Of a DNA stretch of 64,000 bases, positions 25,277 to 33,684 are shown one piece after another. Under the pieces are notes generated by a model. The model was not told where the DNA came from, ran no database searches, and saw nothing but the letters and a program-made list of their open reading frames with translations. Origin of the DNA: Methanocalculus chunghsingensis (GTDB lineage: Archaea > Halobacteriota > Methanomicrobia > Methanomicrobiales > Methanocorpusculaceae); assembly GCF_018132105.1 (NCBI RefSeq), contig NZ_JWHL01000010.1, positions 1 to 64,000 of the forward strand. The letters are read 5' to 3'. A program made the translations under genes and the position numbers. How positions within the stretch are numbered: the first letter of the stretch is position 1; every line of letters starts with the position of its first letter.

Positions 25277-28074
25277 TGTCCAAGAAGTGGCCGGAGGAAC
25301 CGGCCTGTATGGCTTCCGGGTTCATTCACAATCTCTTCAGGTGTTCCCTCGGCGATGATCTCACCACCTGCATCCCCGCCTTCAGGACCGAGATCGATGA
25401 TATAATCCGCAGATTTGATGACATCAAGGTTATGCTCGATGACGACGACGGTGTTCCCTTTTCCGACGAGATCATCGAGGACCGCGATCAGTTTCCTGAC
25501 ATCATGAAAATGAAGTCCGGTCGTCGGCTCATCCAGGAGGTAGAGGGTCCGGCCGGTCGACCGTTTTGCCAGTTCGCGGGTGATCTTGATCCGCTGTGCC
25601 TCGCCTCCGGAGAGAGTGGTCGCACTCTGGCCGAGCCTGATATACCCAAGTCCCACCCGGCAGAGAGTTTCAAGCTTCTGCCGGATCGAAGGGATGTTCT
25701 CAAAGAGATCCCGCGCCTCCTCGACACTCATTGCAAGGACATCGGCGATCGTCTTCCCACGATACCTCACCTCAAGAGTTTCCCGGTTGTACCGGGCACC
25801 TTTGCACTCCTCGCACTCAACAAAGACATCGGGGAGGAAATGCATCTCGATCTTGATGGTTCCATCACCCTGGCATGCCTCGCACCTGCCTCCCCTGACG
25901 TTGAAGGAGAACCTCCCGGGTGCATACCCTCGCATCTTCGCTTCCTTTGTCTCAGCGAAGATCTTCCTGATCTCATCAAAGACTTTCGTATAGGTCGCCG
26001 GGTTTGATCGTGGCGTCCTCCCGATGGGGCTCTGATCGATGACGATCACCTTGTCGATATCGCGGTCGGCGGTGAGGGTCGTGTAGGCTCCGGTGGTCTG
26101 CCGTTGCCCATAGACCAGGTTCATCAGGGCAGGATAGAGGGTCTCGTAGATGAGTGTCGATTTGCCTGAGCCGGAGACCCCGGTGACAACGGTGAAGAGG
26201 CCAAGCGGGATCCTGACATCGATGCCCTTCAGATTATGTTCACGGCATCCGGTGATGGTGATACAAGCCTCCCGCTTCCTCCTCTCCTTTGGAACCGGGA
26301 TATGCAGGGCTCCGGAGAGGTACTGGCCGGTGAGCGATTCAGGGTCAGCTGCGATCTCCCCGGGTGTTCCGGTTGCAACGATCTCACCCCCGTGGATCCC
26401 TGCCCCCGGCCCCATATCAACGACATAATCCGCCTGGCGGATGGTATCCTCATCATGTTCGACGACGATGAGGGTGTTTCCGAGATCGCGGAGGTGCTGC
26501 AGGGTCTCGATGAGCCGGTGATTGTCCCGCTGATGGAGACCGATGGATGGCTCGTCCAGGACATAGAGGACACCCATCAGGTTTGATCCGATCTGTGTGG
26601 CGAGCCTGATCCTCTGGGCCTCCCCGCCTGAAAGGCTGCCGGCACTCCGTGAGAGAGTGAGATACCCGAGGCCGACACGATGGAGGAAGAGGAGGCGGGA
26701 TCGGATCTCCTTGACAACCTGCCGTGCGATATCCTCCTCCCGGCGGGTCAGTGTGAGGGTTTCAAAGAAGGCAAGGGCATCGGCAACCGAGAGATCGGTG
26801 AGATCCGCGATGGAATGATCACCGATTTTGACAGCAAGAACCTCCCTCTTCAGGCGTGCTCCGTCACAGGCTGAGCAGGGGGTCGTCCTCATATACTTCT
26901 CAAGCTCATCACGCCGGAATTCGGACTTCGTCTCCCGGTACAGCCGTTCTGCCTGGGGGATGAGCCCCTCCCAGACTCCTTTATGCGACCACTCCGCATC
27001 CCCTTTCTTCATCTTCATCGAGAATTTGATCTCGCTGTCGGATCCGTACATCAGGGTATGGAACTGCTTTTCGGTCAGGTTCTCTATCGGGGTGAAGATA
27101 TCATATCCTCCATGGTTGGCAACCGATGCAAGATACTGCATCCGGTATCCGTCAAGGAAGTTCCTGTACAGCGCAACCGCACCGTCAGCGATGCTCTTCG
27201 TCCGATCAGGGATGATCAGATCGGGATCAAACCGCATCCGGACACCGAGACCGCTACAGGCGTCGCAGGCGCCAAACGGGCTGTTAAAGGAGAAGAACCG
27301 GGGCTGGAGCTCCTCAAAAGAGAAGCCGCAGACAGGGCATGCGAGCTCTGATGAGAAGGTCTCCTCATGGCCGTCCTCAAAGATGACGATGACGAGGCCG
27401 CCGGAGCGCTTTACTGCCACCTCGCATGCCTCAGCAAGGCGGGAACGCTCACCCGGGTCGAGCCGGTCGATGACGATCTCGATATCATGCTTCACATACC
27501 GTTCGAGCGGTATCTCCTCATCGGTCCGGTGGATGGCGCCATCAACCCGGATACGGGAGAAGCCTTCAGCATCGAGATCCTTAAAGAGCTGACCGTATGT
27601 TCCTTTCTTCTGCCTGACGACCGGTGCGAGGATGGTGACCATCCCGGACGCTGTTGTGATCTCATCGGCTATCTGCTGCGGAGATCGCGACTCAATCCTG
27701 GCACCGTGATCCGGGCAGAAGGGAACGCCGATCCGGGCATAAAGAAGCCGGAGATAGTCGTAAATCTCGGTGACCGTCCCGACGGTACTGCGTGGATTCT
27801 TCGATGTCGTCTTCTGCTCTATCGATATGGCCGGGGAGAGGCCTTCGATGGCATCGACATCCGGCTTATTCATCAAACCGAGGAACTGGCGGGCATAGGC
27901 TGAGAGCGACTCGACATACCGCCGCTGCCCTTCCGCGTAGATGGTATCAAACGCAAGCGTGGACTTCCCTGATCCCGAGACGCCGGTGAGGACGATGAGG
28001 CGATCCCGGGGGAGGGTGAGATCAATATTCTTCAGGTTATGTTCACGTGCACCCCGAATGATCAGATCTTTCAT
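25273..28074 (-). CDS. uvrA: Excinuclease ABC subunit A
   Basis: Damage-recognition ATPase of excision repair. The 933-residue protein carries two ABC modules: Walker A GVSGSGKST near residue 31 and again near 640, signature LSGGEAQRIRLATQIGSNL and LSGGEAQRIKITREL, and Walker B YVLDEPSIGLHQRD and YLLDEPTTGLHFHD. Zinc modules include CPVC...CDAC and CEAC...CEEC pairs. The ATG at 28074 is preferred over a TTG three bases upstream. It is the first gene of the uvrA-uvrC-uvrB operon. Confidence 0.97.
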   Translation of the reverse strand: MKDLIIRGAREHNLKNIDLTLPRDRLIVLTGVSGSGKSTLAFDTIYAEGQRRYVESLSAYARQFLGLMNKPDVDAIEGLSPAISIEQKTTSKNPRSTVGTVTEIYDYLRLLYARIGVPFCPDHGARIESRSPQQIADEITTASGMVTILAPVVRQKKGTYGQLFKDLDAEGFSRIRVDGAIHRTDEEIPLERYVKHDIEIVIDRLDPGERSRLAEACEVAVKRSGGLVIVIFEDGHEETFSSELACPVCGFSFEELQPRFFSFNSPFGACDACSGLGVRMRFDPDLIIPDRTKSIADGAVALYRNFLDGYRMQYLASVANHGGYDIFTPIENLTEKQFHTLMYGSDSEIKFSMKMKKGDAEWSHKGVWEGLIPQAERLYRETKSEFRRDELEKYMRTTPCSACDGARLKREVLAVKIGDHSIADLTDLSVADALAFFETLTLTRREEDIARQVVKEIRSRLLFLHRVGLGYLTLSRSAGSLSGGEAQRIRLATQIGSNLMGVLYVLDEPSIGLHQRDNHRLIETLQHLRDLGNTLIVVEHDEDTIRQADYVVDMGPGAGIHGGEIVATGTPGEIAADPESLTGQYLSGALHIPVPKERRKREACITITGCREHNLKGIDVRIPLGLFTVVTGVSGSGKSTLIYETLYPALMNLVYGQRQTTGAYTTLTADRDIDKVIVIDQSPIGRTPRSNPATYTKVFDEIRKIFAETKEAKMRGYAPGRFSFNVRGGRCEACQGDGTIKIEMHFLPDVFVECEECKGARYNRETLEVRYRGKTIADVLAMSVEEARDLFENIPSIRQKLETLCRVGLGYIRLGQSATTLSGGEAQRIKITRELAKRSTGRTLYLLDEPTTGLHFHDVRKLIAVLDDLVGKGNTVVVIEHNLDVIKSADYIIDLGPEGGDAGGEIIAEGTPEEIVNEPGSHTGRFLRPLLGQ

Positions 28075-28176
28075 CAATGCAGTACTGGTGGATCATCAGG
28101 TGTATTAGGTATAGAGATCGTGTCAATCCCATACCCTTCAAGGACCCCTGGGTGGAAAAAATGATGGATACGACCA

Positions 28177-28530
28177 TCACATGGTGGGAACAAAGGCCTC
28201 AGTACCTATTTTTGCATAGACACCGCAGACCGGGCAGACATACTCCTTCGGAAGATCTTCAAATGCTGTCCCCGCTTTGATGCCGTTCTTCGGCTCACCC
28301 CGATAGGGATCGTAAATATATCCGCAGGCGACGCAACGATAGAGTTCGGATTCCAGCTCAACGAAGGCGCTTTTGCCCACTTTTGCGACCACGGCACAGA
28401 CAGGGCAGACATAATCATCAGGGAGATCCTCAAATGCGGTTCCAGGCTCGATCCCGTTCTTCGGTTCACCCCTGGATGGATAGTAAATATATCCGCATTC
28501 GACACATCGGTAATTCTTCATCTTTGTCAT
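28177..28530 (-). CDS. Tandem two-domain rubredoxin
   Basis: Two rubredoxin domains in one 117-residue chain: [17 protein letters not shown] with CPVC (about residues 7-45) and [17 protein letters not shown] with CPVC (about 63-101). The two halves are strongly alike, pointing to internal duplication. Each would bind one iron through four cysteines and carry one electron, probably to an oxygen-detoxifying flavoprotein or a rubrerythrin encoded elsewhere. ATG 28530 has an AAGGGGAA ribosome site; the upstream GTG at 28548 is less likely. Confidence 0.92.
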   Translation of the reverse strand: MTKMKNYRCVECGYIYYPSRGEPKNGIEPGTAFEDLPDDYVCPVCAVVAKVGKSAFVELESELYRCVACGYIYDPYRGEPKNGIKAGTAFEDLPKEYVCPVCGVYAKIGTEAFVPTM

Positions 28531-28564
28531 ATATTCCCCTTGGATCACGATCTAACAGGCAGAA

Positions 28565-28770
28565 AGCCCACGACTTCAGTCGTGGGATCAATACCCTTAA
28601 ATCATAAATTCAGTAGTCGATACTAATGTGTGCAAGGCACTTCCTCCGGGGAGAGAACGGTTATCATGCACATCTACGGGCTGTCTATCAACCAGCCTAT
28701 CGCACTCCGCTCTGATCCAACCCGGATCAGGGAGATGGAAGGGCAAACCAACGACTTTAGTCGTGGGTAG
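28565..28770. mobile_element. Palindrome-bounded element like IS200/IS605 ends, no transposase
   Basis: A perfect hairpin CCCACGACTTCAGTCGTGGG (28567-28586) and a near copy CCAACGACTTTAGTCGTGGG (28748-28767, one mismatch) flank about 160 bases. CCCACGACTTTAGTCGTGGG-type palindromes are typical of IS200/IS605 family ends in archaea. No TnpA or TnpB frame fits in between; a short frame from ATG 28667 ends in the second palindrome. This looks like a miniature, non-autonomous derivative or a scar. The whole spacer 28531-28885 holds no gene. Confidence 0.5.
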
Positions 28771-28885
28771 TTGATTTCGTTGCAGCAGGGGCGGTGCACC
28801 TGCTCAACTATATCTTCTTCATAGGTGGCTGTTTATTTATATTTAATGTAAAAAATAATACACAACCAAATAGATAGGGAGACCA

Positions 28886-29866
28886 CTATCGGTAATGGCG
28901 CCTGATGAACTCCCGCACCTTCTCCGACTCTATCCACCCCTGGTCAAGCTGGTCAAGATATCCCCGGATCAGATCCGCCTGATCATGGATCTTTCCAAGA
29001 TATACCGGATCACAGAATCCTGCATACCCGATGATCGCCCCGAGCGGATTTCTGATGTGATCTCCCAGAATGGCAAAATGCTCGATATTCTCTTCTATCT
29101 GAGAAAATGCCTTCTTCTGAATCTCTTCGTTCCTCCTCCTCTCTGAGATATCACGCGAGATGGAGAGAATTGCCACCTGATCGCCGAGTGGTATCCGGTG
29201 GGCATTGATCTCAACAGGGAACCGTGAACCATTCGATCTGACATGCTCAGTCTCAAATCTGAGATGATCCCTGATGAGGAACTGTTTCACAATACCAAGC
29301 ACTTCACCGACCCGCTCGGGGGGAACGATATCAGCCGGTGAGAGACGGCCGAGTTCGTGACGGCTATACCCAAGGCGTCTGCAGGCGATCTCATTCGCCT
29401 CAATGAACTCCTCAGGATGACCTTCCGGGGTCAGCCTGTAGACGACGATTGCATCATTTCCTCCATGAAAAAGGAGCCGGTACTTCTCTTCACGCTCCCT
29501 CAGTACCGCTTCAGCCCGCTTCCACCGGGTGATCCCCCGGAAGATCCAGATCAGGTGATCATCTGACATCCTCTTCATCGAGAGCTCAACCCATTCCTCC
29601 TCACCATCCGGGTGCAGCAGATGGATCTCCCGATTCAAAAGAGATCTCCCCTCCTGAACCGTTCCGGCGATCTCTGCCAGAAGATCCGCTTCATCTCCGG
29701 TCGATGAGCCAGGAAATGATGAGAAGAATGAGACGAGATCGCCAGTCACCTCTCGATCCCCCCGTATGAGCCTCTGGAGCGCAGGGTTTGCCGATGTGAT
29801 CATGCCATCCCGCGTTGTGATCATGATACCATCATCGAGCTGATGAAAATACGGGTGCGCCTGCAT
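28886..29866 (-). CDS. PAS-PAS sensor protein without an ATPase domain
   Basis: About 326 residues: PAS one (DDGIMITTRDGMITSANPALQRLI, about 10-120), PAS two (YRLLFHGGNDAIVVYRLTPEGHPEEFIEANEIACRRLGYSRHELG, about 138-250) and a helical C-terminus (IEENIEHFAILGDHIRNPLGAIIGYAG) that resembles a histidine-kinase dimerisation helix. The usual phosphoacceptor H is replaced (GDHIRNPL), and no HATPase domain follows. It may be a partner or decoy for a true kinase. ATG 29866 is chosen because a TATA-like TTTATTAAT lies at 29895-29903; ATG 29881 is possible. Confidence 0.75.
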   Translation of the reverse strand: MQAHPYFHQLDDGIMITTRDGMITSANPALQRLIRGDREVTGDLVSFFSSFPGSSTGDEADLLAEIAGTVQEGRSLLNREIHLLHPDGEEEWVELSMKRMSDDHLIWIFRGITRWKRAEAVLREREEKYRLLFHGGNDAIVVYRLTPEGHPEEFIEANEIACRRLGYSRHELGRLSPADIVPPERVGEVLGIVKQFLIRDHLRFETEHVRSNGSRFPVEINAHRIPLGDQVAILSISRDISERRRNEEIQKKAFSQIEENIEHFAILGDHIRNPLGAIIGYAGFCDPVYLGKIHDQADLIRGYLDQLDQGWIESEKVREFIRRHYR

Positions 29867-29952
29867 AGTATAGAAGTACATTTCTTTCCAACAATTAATA
29901 AAGTAAACCCACAATAGAGAAGATTCAAAGGGAAGAGAGACAAGTATCATCT

Positions 29953-30624
29953 ATGGAGATACTTGCGATCAACGGAAGCCCGAGGAGGGAGGAGAGTTCG
30001 ACCAGGAAACTGCTTCTTGCTGCCTGTGAGGGGGCTATGGCAGAGGGGGCAGATACGATTACGTTTGATATCTGCGATCTTGATATCGGATATTGCACCG
30101 GCTGCGGAAGCTGCTACCGGGCAGGCCACTGTTTTCAGAATGACGACTTTGAGGTACTCTATCACCATCTCCTCACCTCAGACGGGATTATCCTCTCCTC
30201 CCCGGTCTATATCAACTCGGTGACAGCCCAGTTGAAGACCTTCTTTGATCGGCTGGCGGATGCAATCCATACCCAGCGCCTCACCGGGAGGTATGGATGT
30301 AGTATCTCAACAGCAGGTGGAGCCAATGCCGAGGGGGTTGCAGAGTACCAAAACGGCGTAATCAGAGTGCTTGGCGGAACGACGACAGGTTCACTCGGAG
30401 TGAACATTCTTGGAGATCCGATGGCCGTGGAGCGGGCGATCCCGGATGCAAAGGAGCTCGGATCTGATCTTGTCAGGGCCATCCGCGAGAAGAGGCAGTA
30501 TCCTGAGCAGGAAGAGGAACACCGAATGATGAGGGAGAGGATGATCGAGCTCGTCTCCTTCAATAAAGACCTCTGGACCTCTGAGTATGAGTACTGGCGG
30601 GATCAGGGTGCCCTCCCGCGCTGA
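29953..30624 (+). CDS. NADPH-dependent FMN reductase / iron-sulfur flavoprotein family
   Basis: Flavodoxin-fold protein of 223 residues: phosphate-binding loop AINGSPRREESSTRKLL (about 5-21), a cysteine cluster CTGCGSCYRAGHC (about 48-60) that may hold a 4Fe-4S cluster as in methanogen Isf proteins, and SSPVYINSVTAQLKTFFDR (about 79-98) for flavin binding. The cysteine spacing is looser than in classical Isf. Likely an electron-transfer or oxidoreductive stress protein in the cytosol. It is divergent from the PAS protein and shares its AT-rich promoter spacer. Confidence 0.82.
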   Translation: MEILAINGSPRREESSTRKLLLAACEGAMAEGADTITFDICDLDIGYCTGCGSCYRAGHCFQNDDFEVLYHHLLTSDGIILSSPVYINSVTAQLKTFFDRLADAIHTQRLTGRYGCSISTAGGANAEGVAEYQNGVIRVLGGTTTGSLGVNILGDPMAVERAIPDAKELGSDLVRAIREKRQYPEQEEEHRMMRERMIELVSFNKDLWTSEYEYWRDQGALPR

Positions 30625-31094
30625 TCCAGCGCCCTGATCCGCCTGATAATATTTTCTGCATGAGATCCGTTCCAGTAGAGCCGGCAGCAGGCCGGGCACC
30701 AGAGGAAGGTAAATCCATTAGGGGGATTTGGCGCATAGGATGCCCCCTCTATCTCACCAGCCGCCGCCTCCCGCAGGAGCGTGTTACAGACCGAACAGCG
30801 GATCAGACGGACATCGAGGCTGATGAGGCGTTTCTCGTGCAAGAGTCGGATCTGGTCGAGGAGGTCAATATCCGCAATATAGATCCCCTGCTCGCCTGCC
30901 CGTGATGCAAGGTCACGATCACGGGTGAGCAGGAGCCGGCCTTCCGCCTCTGCCTTCTTCAGCAGGCGGTTGTCCTCCCCGGGATCACCTTCGGGGAGAA
31001 GGGCTGCACTCTCGCTGTCATATCCGAGGAACCGGAGGTACCGGGTGAGTGGACCGAGCATCCGGTCGACGAGGAACGTCGGTTCATCCATCAT
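30603..31094 (-). CDS. Mut7-C RNase-domain protein
   Basis: A 163-residue protein with the Mut7-C pattern: a PIN-like N-terminus (FLVDRMLGPLTRYLRFLGYDS, LLLTRDRDLASRA) and a C-terminal zinc ribbon (RCSVCNTLL, FLWCPACCRLYWNGSHAENI). It is predicted to be an RNase, though members are scarcely studied. The ATG at 31094 overlaps the stop of the upstream radical SAM gene (ATGA), so the two are translated together. The 3' end runs 22 bases into the convergent flavoprotein gene. Confidence 0.85.
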   Translation of the reverse strand: MMDEPTFLVDRMLGPLTRYLRFLGYDSESAALLPEGDPGEDNRLLKKAEAEGRLLLTRDRDLASRAGEQGIYIADIDLLDQIRLLHEKRLISLDVRLIRCSVCNTLLREAAAGEIEGASYAPNPPNGFTFLWCPACCRLYWNGSHAENIIRRIRALDQRGRAP

Positions 31095-32122
31095 GATTGT
31101 ATCATCGGTATCTTCCGGTTGCAGCTTATACACCGATCACCTTCAAGGCCGGTGATCTCCGTTCTGTACCCCCTCCTCCGGATCAGGAGACTGGAGCAGG
31201 ATGGGCACCGGGTATCTTCATAGGTCGATCCAGGTATGTTGCCGAGGTACGGGTACTCCAATCCAAGCTCTCGTGCACGTTGATATATCTCTTCAAGCCG
31301 CTGCACCGGGGTTGCCGGAGGATCACTCATCCTGTACGCCGGATGGTACCGGGTGAAGTGCATCGGCGTCTCCGGCCCGAGGTTCTCGATCACCCATCGG
31401 ATCATCGAGTCGATCTCCCCGGGATCGTCGTTCTGGCCTGGGATGATCAATGTCACCGTCTCAATATGCATTCCGAGCTCATGTGCGCGGGCTGTGGCAT
31501 CAAGAACCGGCTGAAGATGGCCGCCGCAGACCGAACGGTAGAACCCGTCATTAAATGCCTTGAGATCCACCCTGAATGCCGAGAGCATGGGTGAGAGCTC
31601 ATTGAGCGCCTCCTCGGTGATGTATCCGTTTGTCACATAAATCGTCTTCAGACCGTTCTTTCGTGCGAGAACGCCCATATCGAGGGCGTATTCATGCCAG
31701 ATCGTCGGCTCGTTATAGGTCCAGGTGATGCTCGCGGCTCCGGAGCCCATCGCCCTTCGGACCCCTTCCTCCGGAGAGAGGCTCCGGAGAGGGAGATCGG
31801 CGATTGTTGCCTGCGATATCTCCCAGTTCTGGCAATGGCGGCATCTGAAATTGCAGCCGATCCCTCCGAGGGAGTACGTTATCGTCCCGGGAAGGAAGTG
31901 AAAGAGCGGTTTCTTCTCGATGGGATCGAGGGCTTCGGAGGTTATCCGCCCGTATGTCAGTGGTATGAGCCGTCCATTCCGGTTCTCCCGGACCCCGCAG
32001 ATACCACGGTGATCGTCTTTTATCAGGCATCCATGCGGGCAGAGGCGGCACCTGACTGCGTCACCCTCCTGATCCCATAAACGTGCCTCCGCCAAAACTT
32101 GCTGGTCATCCCCTCTCATCAT
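31091..32122 (-). CDS. amrS: AmmeMemoRadiSam-system radical SAM enzyme
   Basis: Radical SAM enzyme of 343 residues related to pyruvate-formate-lyase activases. The cluster motif CNFRCRHC holds C90, C94 and C97; the N-terminal CRLCPHGC and C-terminal CPSC/CISC pairs add metal sites. Typical segments are GICGVRENRNG, ITWTYNEPTIW and TPMHFTRYHPAYRM. The family usually works with AMMECR1 and Memo proteins in an undefined modification; those partners are not in the window. Here its partner is the Mut7-C gene, joined by a four-base overlap. Confidence 0.9.
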   Translation of the reverse strand: MMRGDDQQVLAEARLWDQEGDAVRCRLCPHGCLIKDDHRGICGVRENRNGRLIPLTYGRITSEALDPIEKKPLFHFLPGTITYSLGGIGCNFRCRHCQNWEISQATIADLPLRSLSPEEGVRRAMGSGAASITWTYNEPTIWHEYALDMGVLARKNGLKTIYVTNGYITEEALNELSPMLSAFRVDLKAFNDGFYRSVCGGHLQPVLDATARAHELGMHIETVTLIIPGQNDDPGEIDSMIRWVIENLGPETPMHFTRYHPAYRMSDPPATPVQRLEEIYQRARELGLEYPYLGNIPGSTYEDTRCPSCSSLLIRRRGYRTEITGLEGDRCISCNRKIPMIQS

Positions 32123-32182
32123 ACATCTCCTTTCGGATACCGGGGCATTATAAGTGATCCATGATGAAATTATTACGGTATA

Positions 32183-32887
32183 ATGAAGAAGGTAGTTATC
32201 TCGGTCGGCGGATCGGTTCTTGTCCCCTCACTTGAATCTCATCAGCTCAAAGAATGGGCATCGACGCTCAAGGAACTTGCACAAGACTATCATCTCTTCT
32301 GCGTCTGTGGAGGGGGCGGTGAGGCCCGACGCTACATCTCGGTCTGCCGGGATATCGGCCTTGATGAGGCGACATCGGATGAGCTGGGTATCATGGTGAC
32401 CCGTATTAACGCCTTCCTTCTCATCGCCGCTCTCGGCGATAGTGCGTATCCGACGGTCACGACATCATACAGGGAGGCGAAGGAGGCTGCACTCCATGGC
32501 AGGATCATCGTGATGGGCGGGATCACACCAGGACAGACGACCGACGCCGTCTCTGCGGTTCTTGCAGAGGAGGTCGCTGCCGATCTTCTCATCAATGCCA
32601 CAGCAGTCGATGCGATCTATTCGGCAGATCCGAAGAAGGACGCCAATGCGAAGCGGTTCTCTCTGATCACCCCCTCTGATCTCATCGGGATCATCATGAA
32701 GGAGCGGATGGGCGCCGGATCAAATATGATCGTTGATCTCGTCGCCGCCAAGATCATTGAACGGAGTGCAATCCCGTTTGCCGTGATGGATGGAAGGAAA
32801 CCTCAGGATATCATCTCTGCGCTCCGGACCGGTGAATTCCATGGTACGCTTGTTGCCGGGCAGTCCAGAGAGGTTCTGCCGCTCTAA
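32183..32887 (+). CDS. pyrH: UMP kinase, archaeal PyrH
   Basis: Phosphorylates UMP to UDP in pyrimidine nucleotide synthesis. The 234 residues match archaeal PyrH of the amino-acid-kinase fold: VVISVGGSVLVPS at the start, CGGGGEAR for the phosphate site, NAFLLIAALGD, GQTTDAVSAVLAEEVAADLLINATAVDAIYSADPKKD and GSNMIVDLVAAKII. Single gene, divergent from amrS, followed by the tRNA-Pro gene. Confidence 0.95.
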   Translation: MKKVVISVGGSVLVPSLESHQLKEWASTLKELAQDYHLFCVCGGGGEARRYISVCRDIGLDEATSDELGIMVTRINAFLLIAALGDSAYPTVTTSYREAKEAALHGRIIVMGGITPGQTTDAVSAVLAEEVAADLLINATAVDAIYSADPKKDANAKRFSLITPSDLIGIIMKERMGAGSNMIVDLVAAKIIERSAIPFAVMDGRKPQDIISALRTGEFHGTLVAGQSREVLPL

Positions 32888-32942
32888 GCGGCAGTAAAAC
32901 CGATAGCTTATTTAAGCCTGACTTATAACTTTATTAGGTCAC

Positions 32943-33017
32943 GGGGTAGTAGGGTAGCCTGGTCCATCCTAGAGCGTTTGGGACGCTTTGACCGCAGTTC
33001 GAATCTGCGCTACCCCA
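32943..33017 (+). tRNA. tRNA-Pro (anticodon TGG)
   Basis: Acceptor GGGGTAG pairs with CTACCCC; anticodon stem GAGCG/CGCTT encloses loop TTTGGGA, giving anticodon TGG; T stem CGCAG/CTGCG with loop TTCGAAT. Discriminator A; CCA is not encoded. 75 bases, no intron. A TATA-like CTTATTTAAG at about 32907-32916 is well placed upstream. The nth gene begins seven bases after the tRNA, so the tRNA may be cut from a joint transcript. Confidence 0.95.
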
Positions 33018-33024
33018 TTTTGAG

Positions 33025-33684
33025 ATGGATACAACAACCGCTCTTCTGATATTTCATCGCCTTGTAGCAATTTATCCTCATACCGAGACACATTTTCTCG
33101 GATTTACCAATCCTTTTGAATGCCTCATCCTGACGATCCTCTCTGCACAGACGACGGATGCGACCGTGAACCGGATTGCGCCGGCACTCTTTGAACGATA
33201 CCCGACTGCAGAGGATCTGGCAGCCGCTGATCCCGCTGAACTCGAAGAGATCATCAGGCCGACCGGCTTCTATCATGCAAAAGGGAAGAATATCATCGGA
33301 GCTGCTGCGGCACTCATCGCACGGTACAACGGTGGTGTACCAGACCGGATGGACGATCTCATAACCCTCCCCGGCGTCGGACGCAAGACCGCCAATATCG
33401 TCCTTCACCATGCGTTTGGGATCAATGCAGGTGTCGCTGTCGATACACATGTCCGCCGCCTCTCACAGCGGATCGGTCTTTCAGAGACTGCTGATCCGGA
33501 GAAGATCGAACGAGACCTTATGGCACTTTATCCGCAGGAGCTTTGGGGGGAGATCACCTACGTCCTTATCAGACATGGGAGGGAGGTCTGTTCTGCCAGA
33601 AAACCTGCCTGCCCGTCCTGTCTGATATCCAATATCTGCCGCTACCCGGGGAAGACCTGCGAGGCGACAGCGAAGAAGACATAA
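33025..33684 (+). CDS. nth: Endonuclease III
   Basis: DNA glycosylase/AP lyase for oxidised pyrimidines in base excision repair. The 219 residues contain the helix-hairpin-helix LPGVGRKTANIVL with the catalytic lysine in the loop (about 114-126), the catalytic aspartate in VAVDTHVRRLSQRIGL (about 138-153) and the C-terminal 4Fe-4S motif CSARKPACPSCLISNIC (about 192-208). It starts seven bases after tRNA-Pro. Its 3' end overlaps the convergent phosphate permease gene by 43 bases. Confidence 0.96.
   Translation: MDTTTALLIFHRLVAIYPHTETHFLGFTNPFECLILTILSAQTTDATVNRIAPALFERYPTAEDLAAADPAELEEIIRPTGFYHAKGKNIIGAAAALIARYNGGVPDRMDDLITLPGVGRKTANIVLHHAFGINAGVAVDTHVRRLSQRIGLSETADPEKIERDLMALYPQELWGEITYVLIRHGREVCSARKPACPSCLISNICRYPGKTCEATAKKT

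Noticed and set aside
28565-28770. CRISPR array
   Set aside because: Only two palindromic copies 180 bases apart with no regular spacers; no CRISPR array or cas gene is visible anywhere in the window.
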